From Sebastes aleutianus (lineage: Eukaryota; Chordata; Actinopteri; Perciformes; Sebastidae): DNA of 64,000 bases. The stretch lies in NCBI GenBank assembly GCA_916700875.1, contig CAKAKS010000034.1:14218195-14282194 (forward strand), read 5' to 3'. A program made the position numbers and the translations under genes. Below, one piece after another: positions 33,336 through 46,200 of this stretch; the first letter of the stretch is position 1, and every line of letters starts with the position of its first letter. The notes beneath the pieces were generated by a model. The model was not told the origin of the DNA. It searched no databases and saw only the letters and a list, made by a program, of their open reading frames with translations.

Positions 33336-34811
33336 CTCAAGCCTTTTTTGTTCTGTGCATGCGTGTTTCCGTTTGCAAAGACACAAATAAGACATTACTG
33401 CCACCCTGTGTTCTGATGGACTGCATAAACATTCAACATAGTCCTATACTGTATATGCATTAATTTGAGTGCAAGCCATTGTTTGCAGACTTTTGAACTT
33501 GCTTTAGGAAAGTGATTTTTTTTTTTAATTATGTAGCCTATAAGCTACTATTTCCATATCAGCACTGAGAATAAGAAAGGATTTTTCTTTTTAATTTTGA
33601 AAATGTGAAGACGCCCGCTCTCGCCAATACCAAAAGTGACCAAGTTTGGCACCTTTGTTGTGCCCTTTCCTCATGTTTCCTTTCTGTCTCTACTGTCAAC
33701 TATTAAATAAAAATAATCCTAAAAAAGAAGAAGTAACTAAATGATTAACCTGATTGCAACAACTCTTCATGTTCACAACTAGCTTTGACTCACTTGGATC
33801 AACAAAGACATGCAAATACTCTACATGTTACAGTTACCAATGTTTGATTTGATTGATTTGCATAACGGACTTTTGTTGCATAACAGAGGAGAATAAACAA
33901 CAGATGGTGAGCAGGCATCAGTTTTCATTATTCATTTCACTGTTGACAGGTTCCCAGGATGCATGCAACGTCATTTATACATGTAATATAAAATAGATGA
34001 ATCAACTAACAGCCACATGCTTCCTCACAGTTCACACTGAGATGATTCACAGTCACACAAAAAAATTGTAAACATCTTGAACTAAAGCTGTAACCATGCT
34101 GTCTGTTCATGTACATCATTATCATTATTATCCAAACAGAATAAATAAATGTTTGCATCACCAGTTCAGTTAGATTTGCATAGCGGTGTGTAGTAACCCA
34201 TCATTTTAAATCTTCTGCAATCTAAAAAAACATGATTTTCATATCCATTTAATCTTAGAAGAAAGAAAAGATAAAACCATTCGTACTGAAATTCAACATT
34301 AGAGCAAATATACCTGAGCAAGTGGCATAGTTACATGAAGGAATATACAGTGCGTCTGCTGCAGTTGTTGAAATATTGTTGAAATATTCCCGTCTTGTTT
34401 CAGGAAAATACATCTTTCACCAAAAAATTGTGATAATTAACAATAAAAATCTATCATTAAATGCCATTATTGCATTCCTATTCCTATTTCACATCATGCA
34501 TGGGAATGAACCTCAAACACAATTTAAATAGTTTTTAAACAGTTCATAAAATGAATGCATAGAGAGAAAATCCTCCATTATCCTCTAAAAATGGGTAAAA
34601 AGCAAACAGGGTTAACATTTCTATTATAAAAGAAGAGTTGATTATGTCTCATCAAAACAACCCTGAATGAGGCTATAATATTGTAAGGCACATATTATTA
34701 CCTGACAGTTAATAAAGGGAGACATTTATTTAACATACATGGTGCATGTGGAAACTTTTACTGAGCTCCAGTCTGTTCAGCCTGATAAAAGACATGAGCA
34801 AGTTAAAGTTG

Positions 34812-35208
34812 TTTAAAGAACACCTATTATGCTCATTTTCATGGGGCATACATGTATTTGGGGTTTCTACTAGAACACGTTTACATGCTTTAATGTTCAA
34901 CAAACACTTTATTTTTCTCATACCGGCTGTGCTGCAGCACCTCTTCCTTTGTTACTATCTGAAACGCTCTGTTTCAGCTCCTGCCGCCGCCCCGGTATGT
35001 TCTGATTGGTCAGCTGGCCCACTATTTTGTGATTGGTCAACCAAACCAAACTCTTTGGACTCTGCTCAAGCTCCACACTTAATAGCTTTGTTTGAGGGCG
35101 TGCCAATTGCTAGGCAGGTATTATGCAAATGTGTTACTTGGTGACATCACCATGTTACGGCAGAAAAGGCGGGACTTCAAGCAAGGCATAAGCATAATAG
35201 GTCCCCCT
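34812..35208 (+). mobile_element. CCAAT/octamer MITE, copy 1 (internally deleted)
   Basis: It starts ttaaagaacacctattatgc and ends agcataataggtcccc, an inverted-repeat pair. It contains cataccggctgtgctgcagc, two ATTGGTCA boxes and atgcaaat. It lacks the roughly 100 bases after the gcaagg motif that copies 2 and 3 retain. The 132-codon frame across it is not a gene. Confidence 0.8.
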
Positions 35209-36041
35209 ATATGTAAGGTATGGCATGTGTACCTTCTTGCTTAACCCTTTGGTCAGGTGTTCTGCCAAAAACTGTAAATTAACATTCAGGAAAAATGTGA
35301 CTTGACTTCAGCTCCTATCAGTCTCATATGTTTCAACAAAAGCCTTCATCAGTCTCATACATGACATACGTAGCTTTACGTTGTTTCATAATGCCTCTAA
35401 AATGTACTCATTTCCTAGCAATAACTGTTTTGTTTTTTATTGTTTGTGCAATAATTGTTCCTGTTTCTTTTTGGCATTCTCAAATCTAGTATTATATCAG
35501 CCCAGTTGCACAGCAGTTTGTGAAATAGTCACGTTAAAGTTAATGTATTGATTTGTGTACATAGACATGAATTACAAAAAGCCTAACCAAGTGGATCTTT
35601 TCCTAAACCTAACTAAGTAGTTTTATTTTTAGAAGAATGGAGCGGAAATTGACACGTGCGTCATGTGTTGCTGGACATTTGTAGGAAAACTCACAAAAAA
35701 TACGTTGTTGAAAGTCGTGCTGAGCGTCACAAAAAAAGGTAAATTTGTGTCTATGTACACAAATCAAATAGATTAAATTTCGTGACTATTTCACGAACTG
35801 CCGTGAGACTGTGTTGTGTACACAGGACCATAAAAGTGCCTCACAAGTCAAATAATATTAGAAAAGTCCCTGGGTTTTTGTAGTGCTATAAGGGAACATT
35901 AAAAAGGGATTTCTGCATGCAGTCTAGTGTTCAATGCAAGACATTTCTTTGGCAAGCCAGAGTCCAGCAGGTCATGCAAACTGGTGCTTATAGAAATCAG
36001 TTTTTTAGAGATCCAGGTTGTGGGTTTTAAAATCTGTCAAT

Positions 36042-37211
36042 TCAAAAAGGCCCATCGTCTGGTTTCGGTGTGACCGGCTTAGAGGCAGCGACTGAGTCTG
36101 ACTGATTTTTCACTCTGGCCCTTGTCGGTTGCAGTGAGAGTCTTCTTTTTATCGACAGCAGCCTGAGGATCTCGTTCACTTGAGACTCGAGGACCGACAG
36201 GCGGCCGCTCAGTTTCTGAATGTCTTCCTTCAGCTCCAGCTTGGCCTCATGCAGGGTGGCCTGAAGGAGCGCTTGTTCAGACACCGGCTGAACAAAAGAG
36301 TGTTTGAGAGAGTCGACCCCGAGACTGTGCTCGAACGGGTTTCTCTCCATCGGGCTCCTTTCCATCGGGCTCCTTTCCATCGGACTTCTCTCAAAGGAGC
36401 TTCTTGAATCTCCGGCTCGGTCGATGCGTAGATCGCTCTTCGTGATGCCGCTGTCACAGGAGTCCGTTTTGTGCAGGGCGCTTATCTCTTCACCTGCTTC
36501 TCCAGCACCGTTGCCCCCCTCTGTGCTCCCCGTCTCTCCACTTTCCTCCAAATCCTGGTTCTTGTTGGCGGCTGCTAACTGCTCTGAGGACTGGGACCCT
36601 TTCGTCCACTCTTCTGCTTTCTGCGGCTTCTTTTCTGGCTCGACAGCAGGAGGCGGTGGTGCAGCTGAAGCAGCGTTTTTGAACTTTGCCCAGCCTCGAG
36701 CACCTCTGCTGCTGGCGACACCACCTACAGCTCCCTCTCCACCAGCGCCACCGCTCCGTACAGGGCTGTTGACCCTCTGACAAAGCTGACTCGTTGCACC
36801 AGGCCTCGCTGTGGACTCCCCAGCCTCTTGTGTGCAGCTTTGCTCTGACGTCTCGGTGTGGACGAACGTTTGTGGAGGTGCGGCCACGCTGCACCCGTTG
36901 CTTGCGTTCCCTCCTCCCGTGCAGGGCGCATTGTTCTGCGCCGTGGAGCCGTACTCCGGCTGCTGAGAAGATGCAGACTGACACTGAGTGTAAGAGTTTG
37001 ATTTGGAGTGATGGTGGTGCTGCGGCGGCTCCACCTGCAAACAGTTATGATCAAAGTAGGTGCGAGACTCTCCCGGCGGTTGAGCGTCTCTCTGCTGCCT
37101 GAACCTCTGGAACAGCTTGCGGACTGGGTGGTCGTCAGGAATGGAGAGAGTCACATCGTTCCTCTGGTGCTCCTGCTCCCTCTTCACATCAGCAATCTTT
37201 CTGAAGATGAC
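36042..37211 (-). CDS. kcnh5: kcnh5 last exon: long C-terminal tail with coiled coil
   Basis: A single 389-codon exon. It begins VIFRKIADVKREQEHQ, as in the family, then a Ser/Gln/Gly/Ala-rich, probably disordered stretch, the conserved KTDSCDSGITKSDLRID, a (M/F)ERSP pentapeptide array, and the tetramerising coiled coil LKEDIQKLSGRLSVLESQV...EILRLLS near the end. Human KCNH5 has about 75 fewer residues in this part, so the tail is expanded. Frame, acceptor (cag at 37214-37212) and stop are clear. Confidence 0.94.
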   Translation of the reverse strand, partial: VIFRKIADVKREQEHQRNDVTLSIPDDHPVRKLFQRFRQQRDAQPPGESRTYFDHNCLQVEPPQHHHHSKSNSYTQCQSASSQQPEYGSTAQNNAPCTGGGNASNGCSVAAPPQTFVHTETSEQSCTQEAGESTARPGATSQLCQRVNSPVRSGGAGGEGAVGGVASSRGARGWAKFKNAASAAPPPPAVEPEKKPQKAEEWTKGSQSSEQLAAANKNQDLEESGETGSTEGGNGAGEAGEEISALHKTDSCDSGITKSDLRIDRAGDSRSSFERSPMERSPMERSPMERNPFEHSLGVDSLKHSFVQPVSEQALLQATLHEAKLELKEDIQKLSGRLSVLESQVNEILRLLSIKRRLSLQPTRARVKNQSDSVAASKPVTPKPDDGPF

Positions 37212-40200
37212 CTGCAAGAGGGAGAATCTGTGCGTGAGGATGTGGGACGTTCACACCGAGGCCACATTTTAAATTACACTAGCAGAGCTTTACTCGGAGG
37301 AAGCAGACCGTACATATATAATGCAGCTTTAAAGCAAGGGTTAGACCTGTTGAAATATTAAAGAACTGAAAGCAGCAATGCACGAGGGGAACCGTTAATG
37401 GAGCAATAATGAAGTAATGGAGCGATATCTTTCTATCTAGGTCCTGAGAGTTTCTGAATTCCCTCAGAAGACAAAGAAGTGAAGTTGATACAACTTCTAA
37501 CCTTAAATCTATCTTGTTGAAGAGACTGTGATGGTAACTATAAATGCAATAACCTCTGGTGTTCATGAAAATAATTCAAAATTCAAATCATTTTCACGTG
37601 TGAACTCCTTTTGGCAGTTATATTAATGTTTCATCCCCCATGTGGAATGTTTACAAGACTTTAGAAATTCAACATTTAACTCATCCGTGGGTTCATCTGA
37701 AACTACCGGTAACACTTCTTATAACTATCATTAATAAATGGTAAATTGATAGTTAATTAAGCTTTAGTTAATTGTTGTTTTACTATTAACAAACAATCAA
37801 ATGATAATTAATGTTTACAAATTATTAGTAATGCTATAATTCATGTTATTGTAACAGTTTGTTGTTGCACACATTATAACATTTTATATATTATATTAAG
37901 TATTTGTTAATGAGTACTAAATGATTTGTAAACCTTTAAGAAATCCTTTGTGAAATATCTATAAACATTACATAGACCAGATATTTGTAACACTTTGTTT
38001 ACAAACCAGTTATTAACCATTAACAGTCTATAAACCTTATTTGGATGGCTATTAAAACATTGCAACAGATGATTAAAATATGTTGTTAAATGGTTAATAA
38101 ATACTTAATAAAGCATGTATAAGCATTATTTAGATAGTTAATACTTTGCCAATGGTTAATAATTGTTTTCTGGTCCATAATACCCAACTTAGATTTTATG
38201 TTTAAAGCCACAGTGTGAGAGAAAACTTCCATTACAGGAAGTTTCTCGGTCTAATCTTGATCCAATTGCCCAGTTCATCTCCACAAGCTCTATTATGGTA
38301 AAAAAGAAATGTTTAATCAAATCAGCTGCAATAAACGCAAAAGAAAAAGACACTGAAAACGACAGGAAAAGGTTAAAAATGTTGCCGTATAACACATAAC
38401 TGATCAAAATAAAGCAAATACATTTGAGGAATTGCTTTCGGGCACTGATTGTACGGACTGTAACACCTTTAGCTTGTGTCCGTGTGCAGTTTATATTCAC
38501 ATCAATGCAAGTTCACGGAGTACTTGCCAGTAAAGAGAGTAGAGCAGGGCAGAGAGTAATTCTTAAACCTATGCAGGCACGAACTGTTTCTAAAGCTGCT
38601 CAAATGAATAATAGATGGCTTTGTTTTCACTGAATACATTTTAAGTACAAGACATAAATCTTTCAACATGTAGCCACAATTTGCCTTGAAAATGTTTAGA
38701 TTTAGAGCTGCTTCACTGACTGTATGATTTCTGTATATATTATTACATAAGACCTCTTATAATGGAGCTGTAAGACACTAGAAAAACCAGGAGGACATTT
38801 AAAGTATATAGTTACTTAAAACATTATAAAATCATTATAAACCTGCATGTTTCTGTAAACATGCTGTTAAGACTGTTTGCTTTGTTAACTTGAGGCACAG
38901 TCCATAACTTTTCTAGATACAGAGATTATATAATATAAGTATAAGTAAATGTGAGTCTGTTTAATTCCTTCATAAAAGTGCATGTTTTAAGTTATAACAT
39001 CTACTGTACCTCAGAAGTATCTCTAGTTCATACAAGCCAGCCATGAACAAAGAGCACAACGACCCATGTTGACTTTAAAGGGAATATTCATTAAGAATTA
39101 ATGTGATTTTCATCCCACTGGATAATATTACAGCGATATATGAGCAACTCACTTTCAAGACTGCAAAGAAATACATCTCAATGCCTTAATGGGATTAATA
39201 TATGTGTATCCTAGCGAAGGTTTATCAAATATTAATTAGAGTCTTAGTTGGAACCCAGAGAATAACTTTTCCTTATTCTAACTACATTTTTGTGACTGTT
39301 CTTTTGCCAAATAACCTTCTGAAATGTTATCGTTGTATGTGCAGAGTTATTTAAAGGTTGGGGGTTTGCAATTTTCCCCAGAGAACACTTCCACTAAAGG
39401 AAATTAAAAATTTCAGTTGCAGGCACAAATGGATTAGGAGTCATTTTTTACCCGTTTTCGTAGATTGCAGGTGAGGATGAGGTTGCGGGAGAACGTGTTG
39501 GCGAACGCCGTGTAGAACTCCAGCACCCTCATCAGAGCTTCTCTCCTGATGACCTGCAGGTCGCAGTAAGTCAAAGCTCGGACATTAGCACATGCCCGGG
39601 CCTGCGTGGTCTCTTTCCAGAACACGTCTCCAAACACATCACCTTTACCTGGATGGAGGTGGACATGATCACGGTGTTTATAACAGGCAGAAAGTGTTGA
39701 ATTCTTTGACATGAACATCTCATGTGATGTTTTGTTTTTAAAGGAGAACACAGGGGCATAGTAGTAAACAGAAATTGTGGCTCTATAGCATACAGAGAGC
39801 TTTCAGTGAAAGAGAAAACTTATAATAGGAATAAAAGTGTCTATATTCAGATAGCCTGTAAGTATAATGGGCTGAGGAAAAAGTTCAAATGCATCTTTGA
39901 ACTGAGACAACCTTTGCTCTAGTTTTATCTATACCAATATGCACAGATAAAAGTTGACCCCGGTCTGTGTCATAGTATTGCGTTAGATTACCTAGTATTG
40001 CGATGACCTCATCATCCTGGATGACTTTTATAACGACAGGCACAGATAAAACCTGACCCGGTCTGTATCATAATATTGCGTTAGATTACCTAGTATTGCG
40101 ATGACCTCATCATCCTGGATGACTTTTATACCAACAGGCACAGATAAAACCTGACCCCAGTCTATATCATAATATTGCGTTTGATTACCTAGTATTGTGA

Positions 40201-43200
40201 TGACCTCATCATCCTGGATGACTTCCAGTGAGCCGGAGACTACAAAGCAGAGGGTGTCGACGCTCTCTCCGATATGGAAGATGAGGTCTCCAGGTGCACA
40301 GTGCGTGGTCTGAAACTCCACAGCTAGAGAGCGTAGACAGCCGTCGCTCGCCAGACGGAACGCTGGGTGGTCGTTGAACACCTGCCGGTTGAGGTGGACG
40401 CAGATGTCGGCCCGCATGTCTTTGGGACAAATTGAGAGAACCTGAGAGAGATGATGAGATATCAGAGCAGTTAATATGTCATCAAAGAAGAGCTATTATG
40501 CGCATTTCCAGTTGCATACGTGTATTTTGGGGTTCTACTAGAACATTTAACATGCTTTAATGTTCAAAAAACGCTTTATTTTTCTCGTACCGGCTGTGCT
40601 GCAGCACCTCTTTTCACCCTCTGAAACGCTCTGTTTGAGCCCCGCCCTTCCCAAAAAGCCCAGTCTGCTCTGATTGGTCAGCTGGCCCACTTTGTTATGA
40701 TTGGTCAACCGAACCAAACTCTTTGGACTATGCTCCAGCTCCGCTCAAACTAACTTTGTTTGAGGGCATGCCAAACTAGCCGCCAGGCAAGTATTATGCA
40801 AATGTGTTACTTGGTGACATCAGCACGTTACGGGACTTCAAGCAAGGCGTTTCGGGCAGTTCAGGAGCAGTGTCTCTGTGGGAGAGAGTAACTCCCTTTG
40901 GCGTAGACTTTGGGCTTTGTAACTTTACAGACCTTTTACATGCACAAAAAACTATATAACACACTAAAGGAATAAGCACAAAAGCATAATAGGGTCCCTT
41001 TAAGGGAACATGCATTAGCTATGTATCATATATCATATATATATATACATGTATATGCAGTATATACTGTATACTGTATATATATACTGTATATATACCC
41101 ATTTGTGGTACTGTAAGCATTTCCAAAGCAGTCCAGCTAAAAGTAATAAGTAAGTAATTTTAAAAAGGTAAAAATGTACCCTTATCCATGTGTAGGATGT
41201 GGCATAAAAAAACCCAATTCTAGTCACTCAAGATTTGAGTTTCCAGTGGAGGATTATTATAAAAAATGACGTCGGTGTATTATAGAAAATACAGAGACAC
41301 ACTCTTGCCTTCCTCAGGGTGTTTTTCCTTTCCTTTTTAAAATGAATTATTGTAATTATTAAACTACCAATCTGATGTTACTTTGGCGTTAGCTCATCCA
41401 AAATATCACTTACTAACATGTTATGATTATGAATAATCTGGCATCCCTTTCCAAAGGTGCACAATATCCAGCAAAGTTTCAGTGAACCCTGAGTGTCAAT
41501 GAGTGCACTCAGTGATCTGTTGTTACCTTTGTCCATCTGTCAACCCGTATGTTTTTTATGATACTAACAATGATAATTATACCTTATCTGTGTCGATGCC
41601 CTTAGACATGGCCCAGGTGGAGACGATGAAGTCCATGACCCTCTCACTCAGACCTCTGGGAACCTGATAAAGCTTCAGGAAGTCACGCACGTTGTTGAGC
41701 ATCTCATGGTAGCGGTTTGTGTTGGTGTACATCTGCTGGAAGATGGTGGTGACATTTCCAAAGATGGTTGCATACAGCAGCGCTAAAACAAAAGATGAAG
41801 AGCAAAGTCAGGTACAAACAGACAACATGAGAAGAACGATATGTTTTATTCTAGGAAACCATTTGGGGTCATTAGGAGTTTGGTTCACATGAAGGTCTGA
41901 AATGTTTTTAAGTAATAACAACTATATTTATAGGATTTGTACTCCAAACATTCTTAAGGCATTTCACCTCAAATATGGGTTTCATTGTTGTGTAAATTAA
42001 TTTTTTTATTACATATTTAAGTATTTTAATGGATTATAAGCATGTTTTAAAGAGGTTTAAGGGTGTAAAAAATTTAATTTACAAAAAAAAGAAAATACAT
42101 GTACCCTTTAACTTGTATCTTAAAAGAACCATTATGTTTTAGGAGTTCACAAGTTAAATTATTTTAACATATAGAGGTACTTTAATGGATTATATGCACG
42201 TTGTAAGGAAACATTACATGGAAGAGGATGGTTATCATGGATAAATAATGAGGGGTGATTTTCATGGTTTGGTCAATTTTAAGGATGTTTTACCCCTTAA
42301 AATATGAAAACCCATAAACCTATATGATAAGATTCATTTTCTCCCTTATTGACTATTCCATTACCTTAATACCTTAATATATAACCATTAATTTATCCAT
42401 TCCTTTTCCCCTTAAGCTTTTCATTTCCTCCTTATTTGGTTACAATTACAATTTTAAGGTTGATACCCATACAATATACCCGTATTATCTCTCAAAAATA
42501 CCATTTTATATTACAATCCATTATCTATTCATTTATCCCTCAAAATCCCTTTACAAATACCTCAATTAAAAATTGAATGTTAACCTTATAAAGCCTATCA
42601 TGTGAAATAATCATCAGAAAATTATATTTTTTTCCAATTGAGTTGATACTAGAACATTTTAACAAAATAAAAGAATATTATGAAATTTCAATTTGCGTAT
42701 ATGATTTTCTGTTTGCATCACTGAGCAGTGGATTGAGCGTTTGTAATGTAATTCATAATGCACATTTCCTAAGTGAGAGTTCTGTGCTGCAGTGACCTCA
42801 AAGAGTCAGTCAGTATCTTTTATCGTGAGGTTTTACCCACTCAAGAGGAAAGAGTCGTCTCCAGTCGCCACAGCAGGATCACAGAGGTTAGGGTACATAT
42901 CTAACGTGATGGCTCATTGTCCTTTTACTACACTCCAGCCTGCAGGCAAACTCTCCCTTTTCCTCTTATCCTCTCGCATAATTACTGTATCTGTAGCATG
43001 AGATTTATGGGCGGTAATTGAAGCCGACACTTCCGTGTGACTGAGTGATCTTCGTGATCGAAACACCACCAGAATAATGGGTGTTTAGTTTTGGAAGTAC
43101 AGACCTTGAAGCGTAGCTGTCAGTTTGTGTTTCCCTCACTGTTTTTATTGCATCACTTTACATGCTGTTTTAGAGGAGAGGGTCAAAGGTCGGTGAAGGA

Positions 43201-46200
43201 AGGCGAGTCGTGACTGTAAGCAAAGGCTGACAGTGGACGCAGTGACGCTGAAGGTGGAGCTATTACTGTAACCGCAGTGGCTGATGGAAATAATACAGAC
43301 ACCTGCATAAAAATAGATTTCTATTTATATGAAGAAGTTCAAAGTAAATGAGGTTGGTTTGTCTTATTGTTTCAGATATAATAACTTCACACAAATCACA
43401 GTGACGCTGAAGGTGGAGCTATTACTGTAACTGCAGTGGCTGATGGAAATAATACAGACACCTGCATAAAATCAGATATAATAACTTCACACAAATCACA
43501 GTGACGCTGAAGGTGGAGCTATTACTGTAACTGCAGTGGCTGATGGAAATAATACAGACACCTGCATAAAAATAGATTTCTATTTATATGAAGAAGTTCA
43601 AAGTAAATGAGGTTGGTTTGTCTTATTGTTTCAGATATAATAACTTCCCACAAATCACTTTTTAAGGTGAAAAGACTCATTTTTGTGAATGAAACATTTG
43701 GGGTAGATGGGATTAGGTGAATTTAGTGTTCACCACTCCCTAAATTACAGGTAGTTTGAGTATAGGTTAGACGCCTGAAAGAGACTGATAATAAGCCAGT
43801 AGTGTTATACAACATGCTAAGGTCTGTAGCAGCGCATCACTTGTGAGTCCCTCTTACACAAGACTCGACATAATAAGCTTGATCTGATTTACAGTTGTGT
43901 CCTATTCAAAACCGCTGCTCCACTGGATCTGAATCAAAATCAGAACATATACAGAATGTAAATAAATATAATGTATGTATTGTGCTTGTTGTAGATATAA
44001 AAGGAAAATATTTCAGATTGCTTTTACTGCAAGAAAATAGTTGTCCCTAGTATTTTTCATTAAGCATCAGCGACCAAGCAGCAACAACAACAACAAATTA
44101 AAGCAGAGAAGGGGCCCAAAAAATGTCAATATGAGTGAATTAACACAAAGACAATAGTGATGACCAACCTTCAGACAGACTTACATAGAGCAGGCTGTCT
44201 GAACATGTCACTTTTTATTATCGACAAAGCCGAGTCCTCCCCAGTGCTTCAACCACAGAGGCTGCAGCTAAATGTGAATTACACGACCAGAGTCAAGAGA
44301 GCCTGTGAATTACTGAACACTGTTGAGTGTAAAGAATATACAAAATGATCTATTATTAAAATTAAAATAAAAGATCAAAATAAGATTTAAAATGCCAGTG
44401 AAAATATCTGTGATTGCATGCAAACCACATCAAGTCAAGATAACATTATCTAAATGAGCATACAACAATGTTGATCTGTTGCTATACACCACATATTTAT
44501 CAGTAAGAAGAAGCAGCTAAGAGTTGATGATACTGAGCTTGAATTTGACTTTGCATCTGTGCAGAAAGAAACCTGCACATCTACACCATATGTTGCTTTA
44601 CTGGCAGCTGGCATACAATCAGCCGGACCGCGGAGCACATTATCGTGATTAGCATGCAACCAGATTGTTTTGGCTCCTGCAAGGTTGTGCTGGCACATTA
44701 TGAATGGATGAACGCATGAATGAAATGGAATCAAAAGATGTATGTGTCGTCTGCTGTAGAGTGACGGGGAGATCGAAAAGTGGCGAATGCTGTACAGCTG
44801 TTGTTCTACCGAAATATCACTTCCCACCTGCAGCTGCTGACATAAACTGGTAGCTTGTGTCACTATAACAAGTGGCAGATAACCTCTCTTTATAGGCAGC
44901 TGTCACTGTCACACTAATCACTTTGTTCTAGGTAGCTGGGCTGGCTAAATATTAGCCCTGTATGACTTGGTTCAGACAGAAAGTTTCAATGACAAAACCA
45001 TAAAATTGTTAAATTCTACTTTAAGTTTATATTGAATTATTTTTCTAAAGTTGATGTTTGGCACGTTACAGATACCGTCTTAAATGTACAACCTTCTCAC
45101 TGCCTTGAGCATCAACTTAACCAGACAAACTGGTGTATGTCGGTTGGATGTGGCATCTGCCAGTGAAACATGCCATTTTAGACAGTGAGTGGCATATGCC
45201 AGTAGAAATTGGTCTGTCACAAACGTAAAAGAATTCTAGTGAAGAGAGTGTACACAATCATATTGCCTTCATGCCACTGAAACAACAGTGGAGCTGCTGT
45301 TCTTTTGTCCTCTGCTGTAGATTTATTTAGACTGTCAAGGTTGTACTGTACGTCCATTGAAGAAGAAAAACAGCGGCCACTTTGATTTAAGCTGTTCTGA
45401 AAAGCTTCACTTGAATTTCACTTGGCAAACTGTCCACCGGCCATTGATACGTTTAGGGTTTGTGCTATTTGTCAGAGGCTTGGAAGAACTGCAGGAACAC
45501 TTGGAGGCCTTGTGCTGTTTAAATGTGTGTCTGTTCATGTGATAGAAAGAGCTTGAGTGTGTATCTGTACTAGATAGCTGTGTGACTCCATTTACTGCTT
45601 CATTAACCCTCATCCCACCAACCTATTTAACATACAAGGACTACCAACTGGGGGTCCCAAGAATAAACTACTGTAAGAAACAGTCATCATAGTAAAATGT
45701 TAACTTATTTCTTCCCTAACATTATTAGTTATGTAATTTATGTCATCTGAAAAAACAAAACAAAACAGATTAATATTATTTTAGGAAAGTTACAGTTAAT
45801 TTGCATATTGTGTAAAACAAAAATAGACAGAGCACATGAGTAAATTAGTGTCTGCTGCATCTGTGTCTGTCTCCTTCCCAATGATTGATAGTGTGTGATC
45901 AAATTAGGACCCATGGCAAATTAGGACCCATGGCAATCATTTTATCTATCTGTTCTATTTTATCTATTTAAACTGCATAAGCTGCAATTTCGTGCTTTTG
46001 ACTGGGGTCCCCCGCTCTATCCAGTCGGTCGCTATATTCGACCCAGTTGGTCGCTATACTCGACCCAGTCGGTCCTTATACTCAACCCAGTCGATCCTTA
46101 TACTCGACCCAGTCGGTCTTTATTCTCGACCCAGTCAGTCGCTATACTCGACCCAGTCGGTCCTTATACTCGACCCAGTTGGGTCATATGCCTGAATACA

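Larger units (their letters stand above)
31830..36041. other. Intergenic region between l3hypdh and kcnh5
   Basis: No coding gene recognised. It contains the palindromic element at 33222-33335 and a CCAAT/octamer repeat copy at 34812-35208, plus T- and A-runs. The kcnh5 3' UTR must extend into it from 36041 downward, but its end is not fixed. A GC-box-like ggggcgtggc lies at about 32601-32610. Confidence 0.55.

Noticed and set aside
34746..35144. 132-codon plus-strand frame
   Set aside because: It falls inside one copy of a MITE that recurs at 40486 and 49733, where the frame is not kept.
39992..40090. Extra kcnh5 exons
   Set aside because: The repeats contain donor sites but no independent acceptor, so they are extensions of exon 9 at most, not separate exons.
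46018..46190. Possible CRISPR-like array
   Set aside because: The 22-bp units abut with no spacers, and the host is a vertebrate intron; it is a minisatellite.
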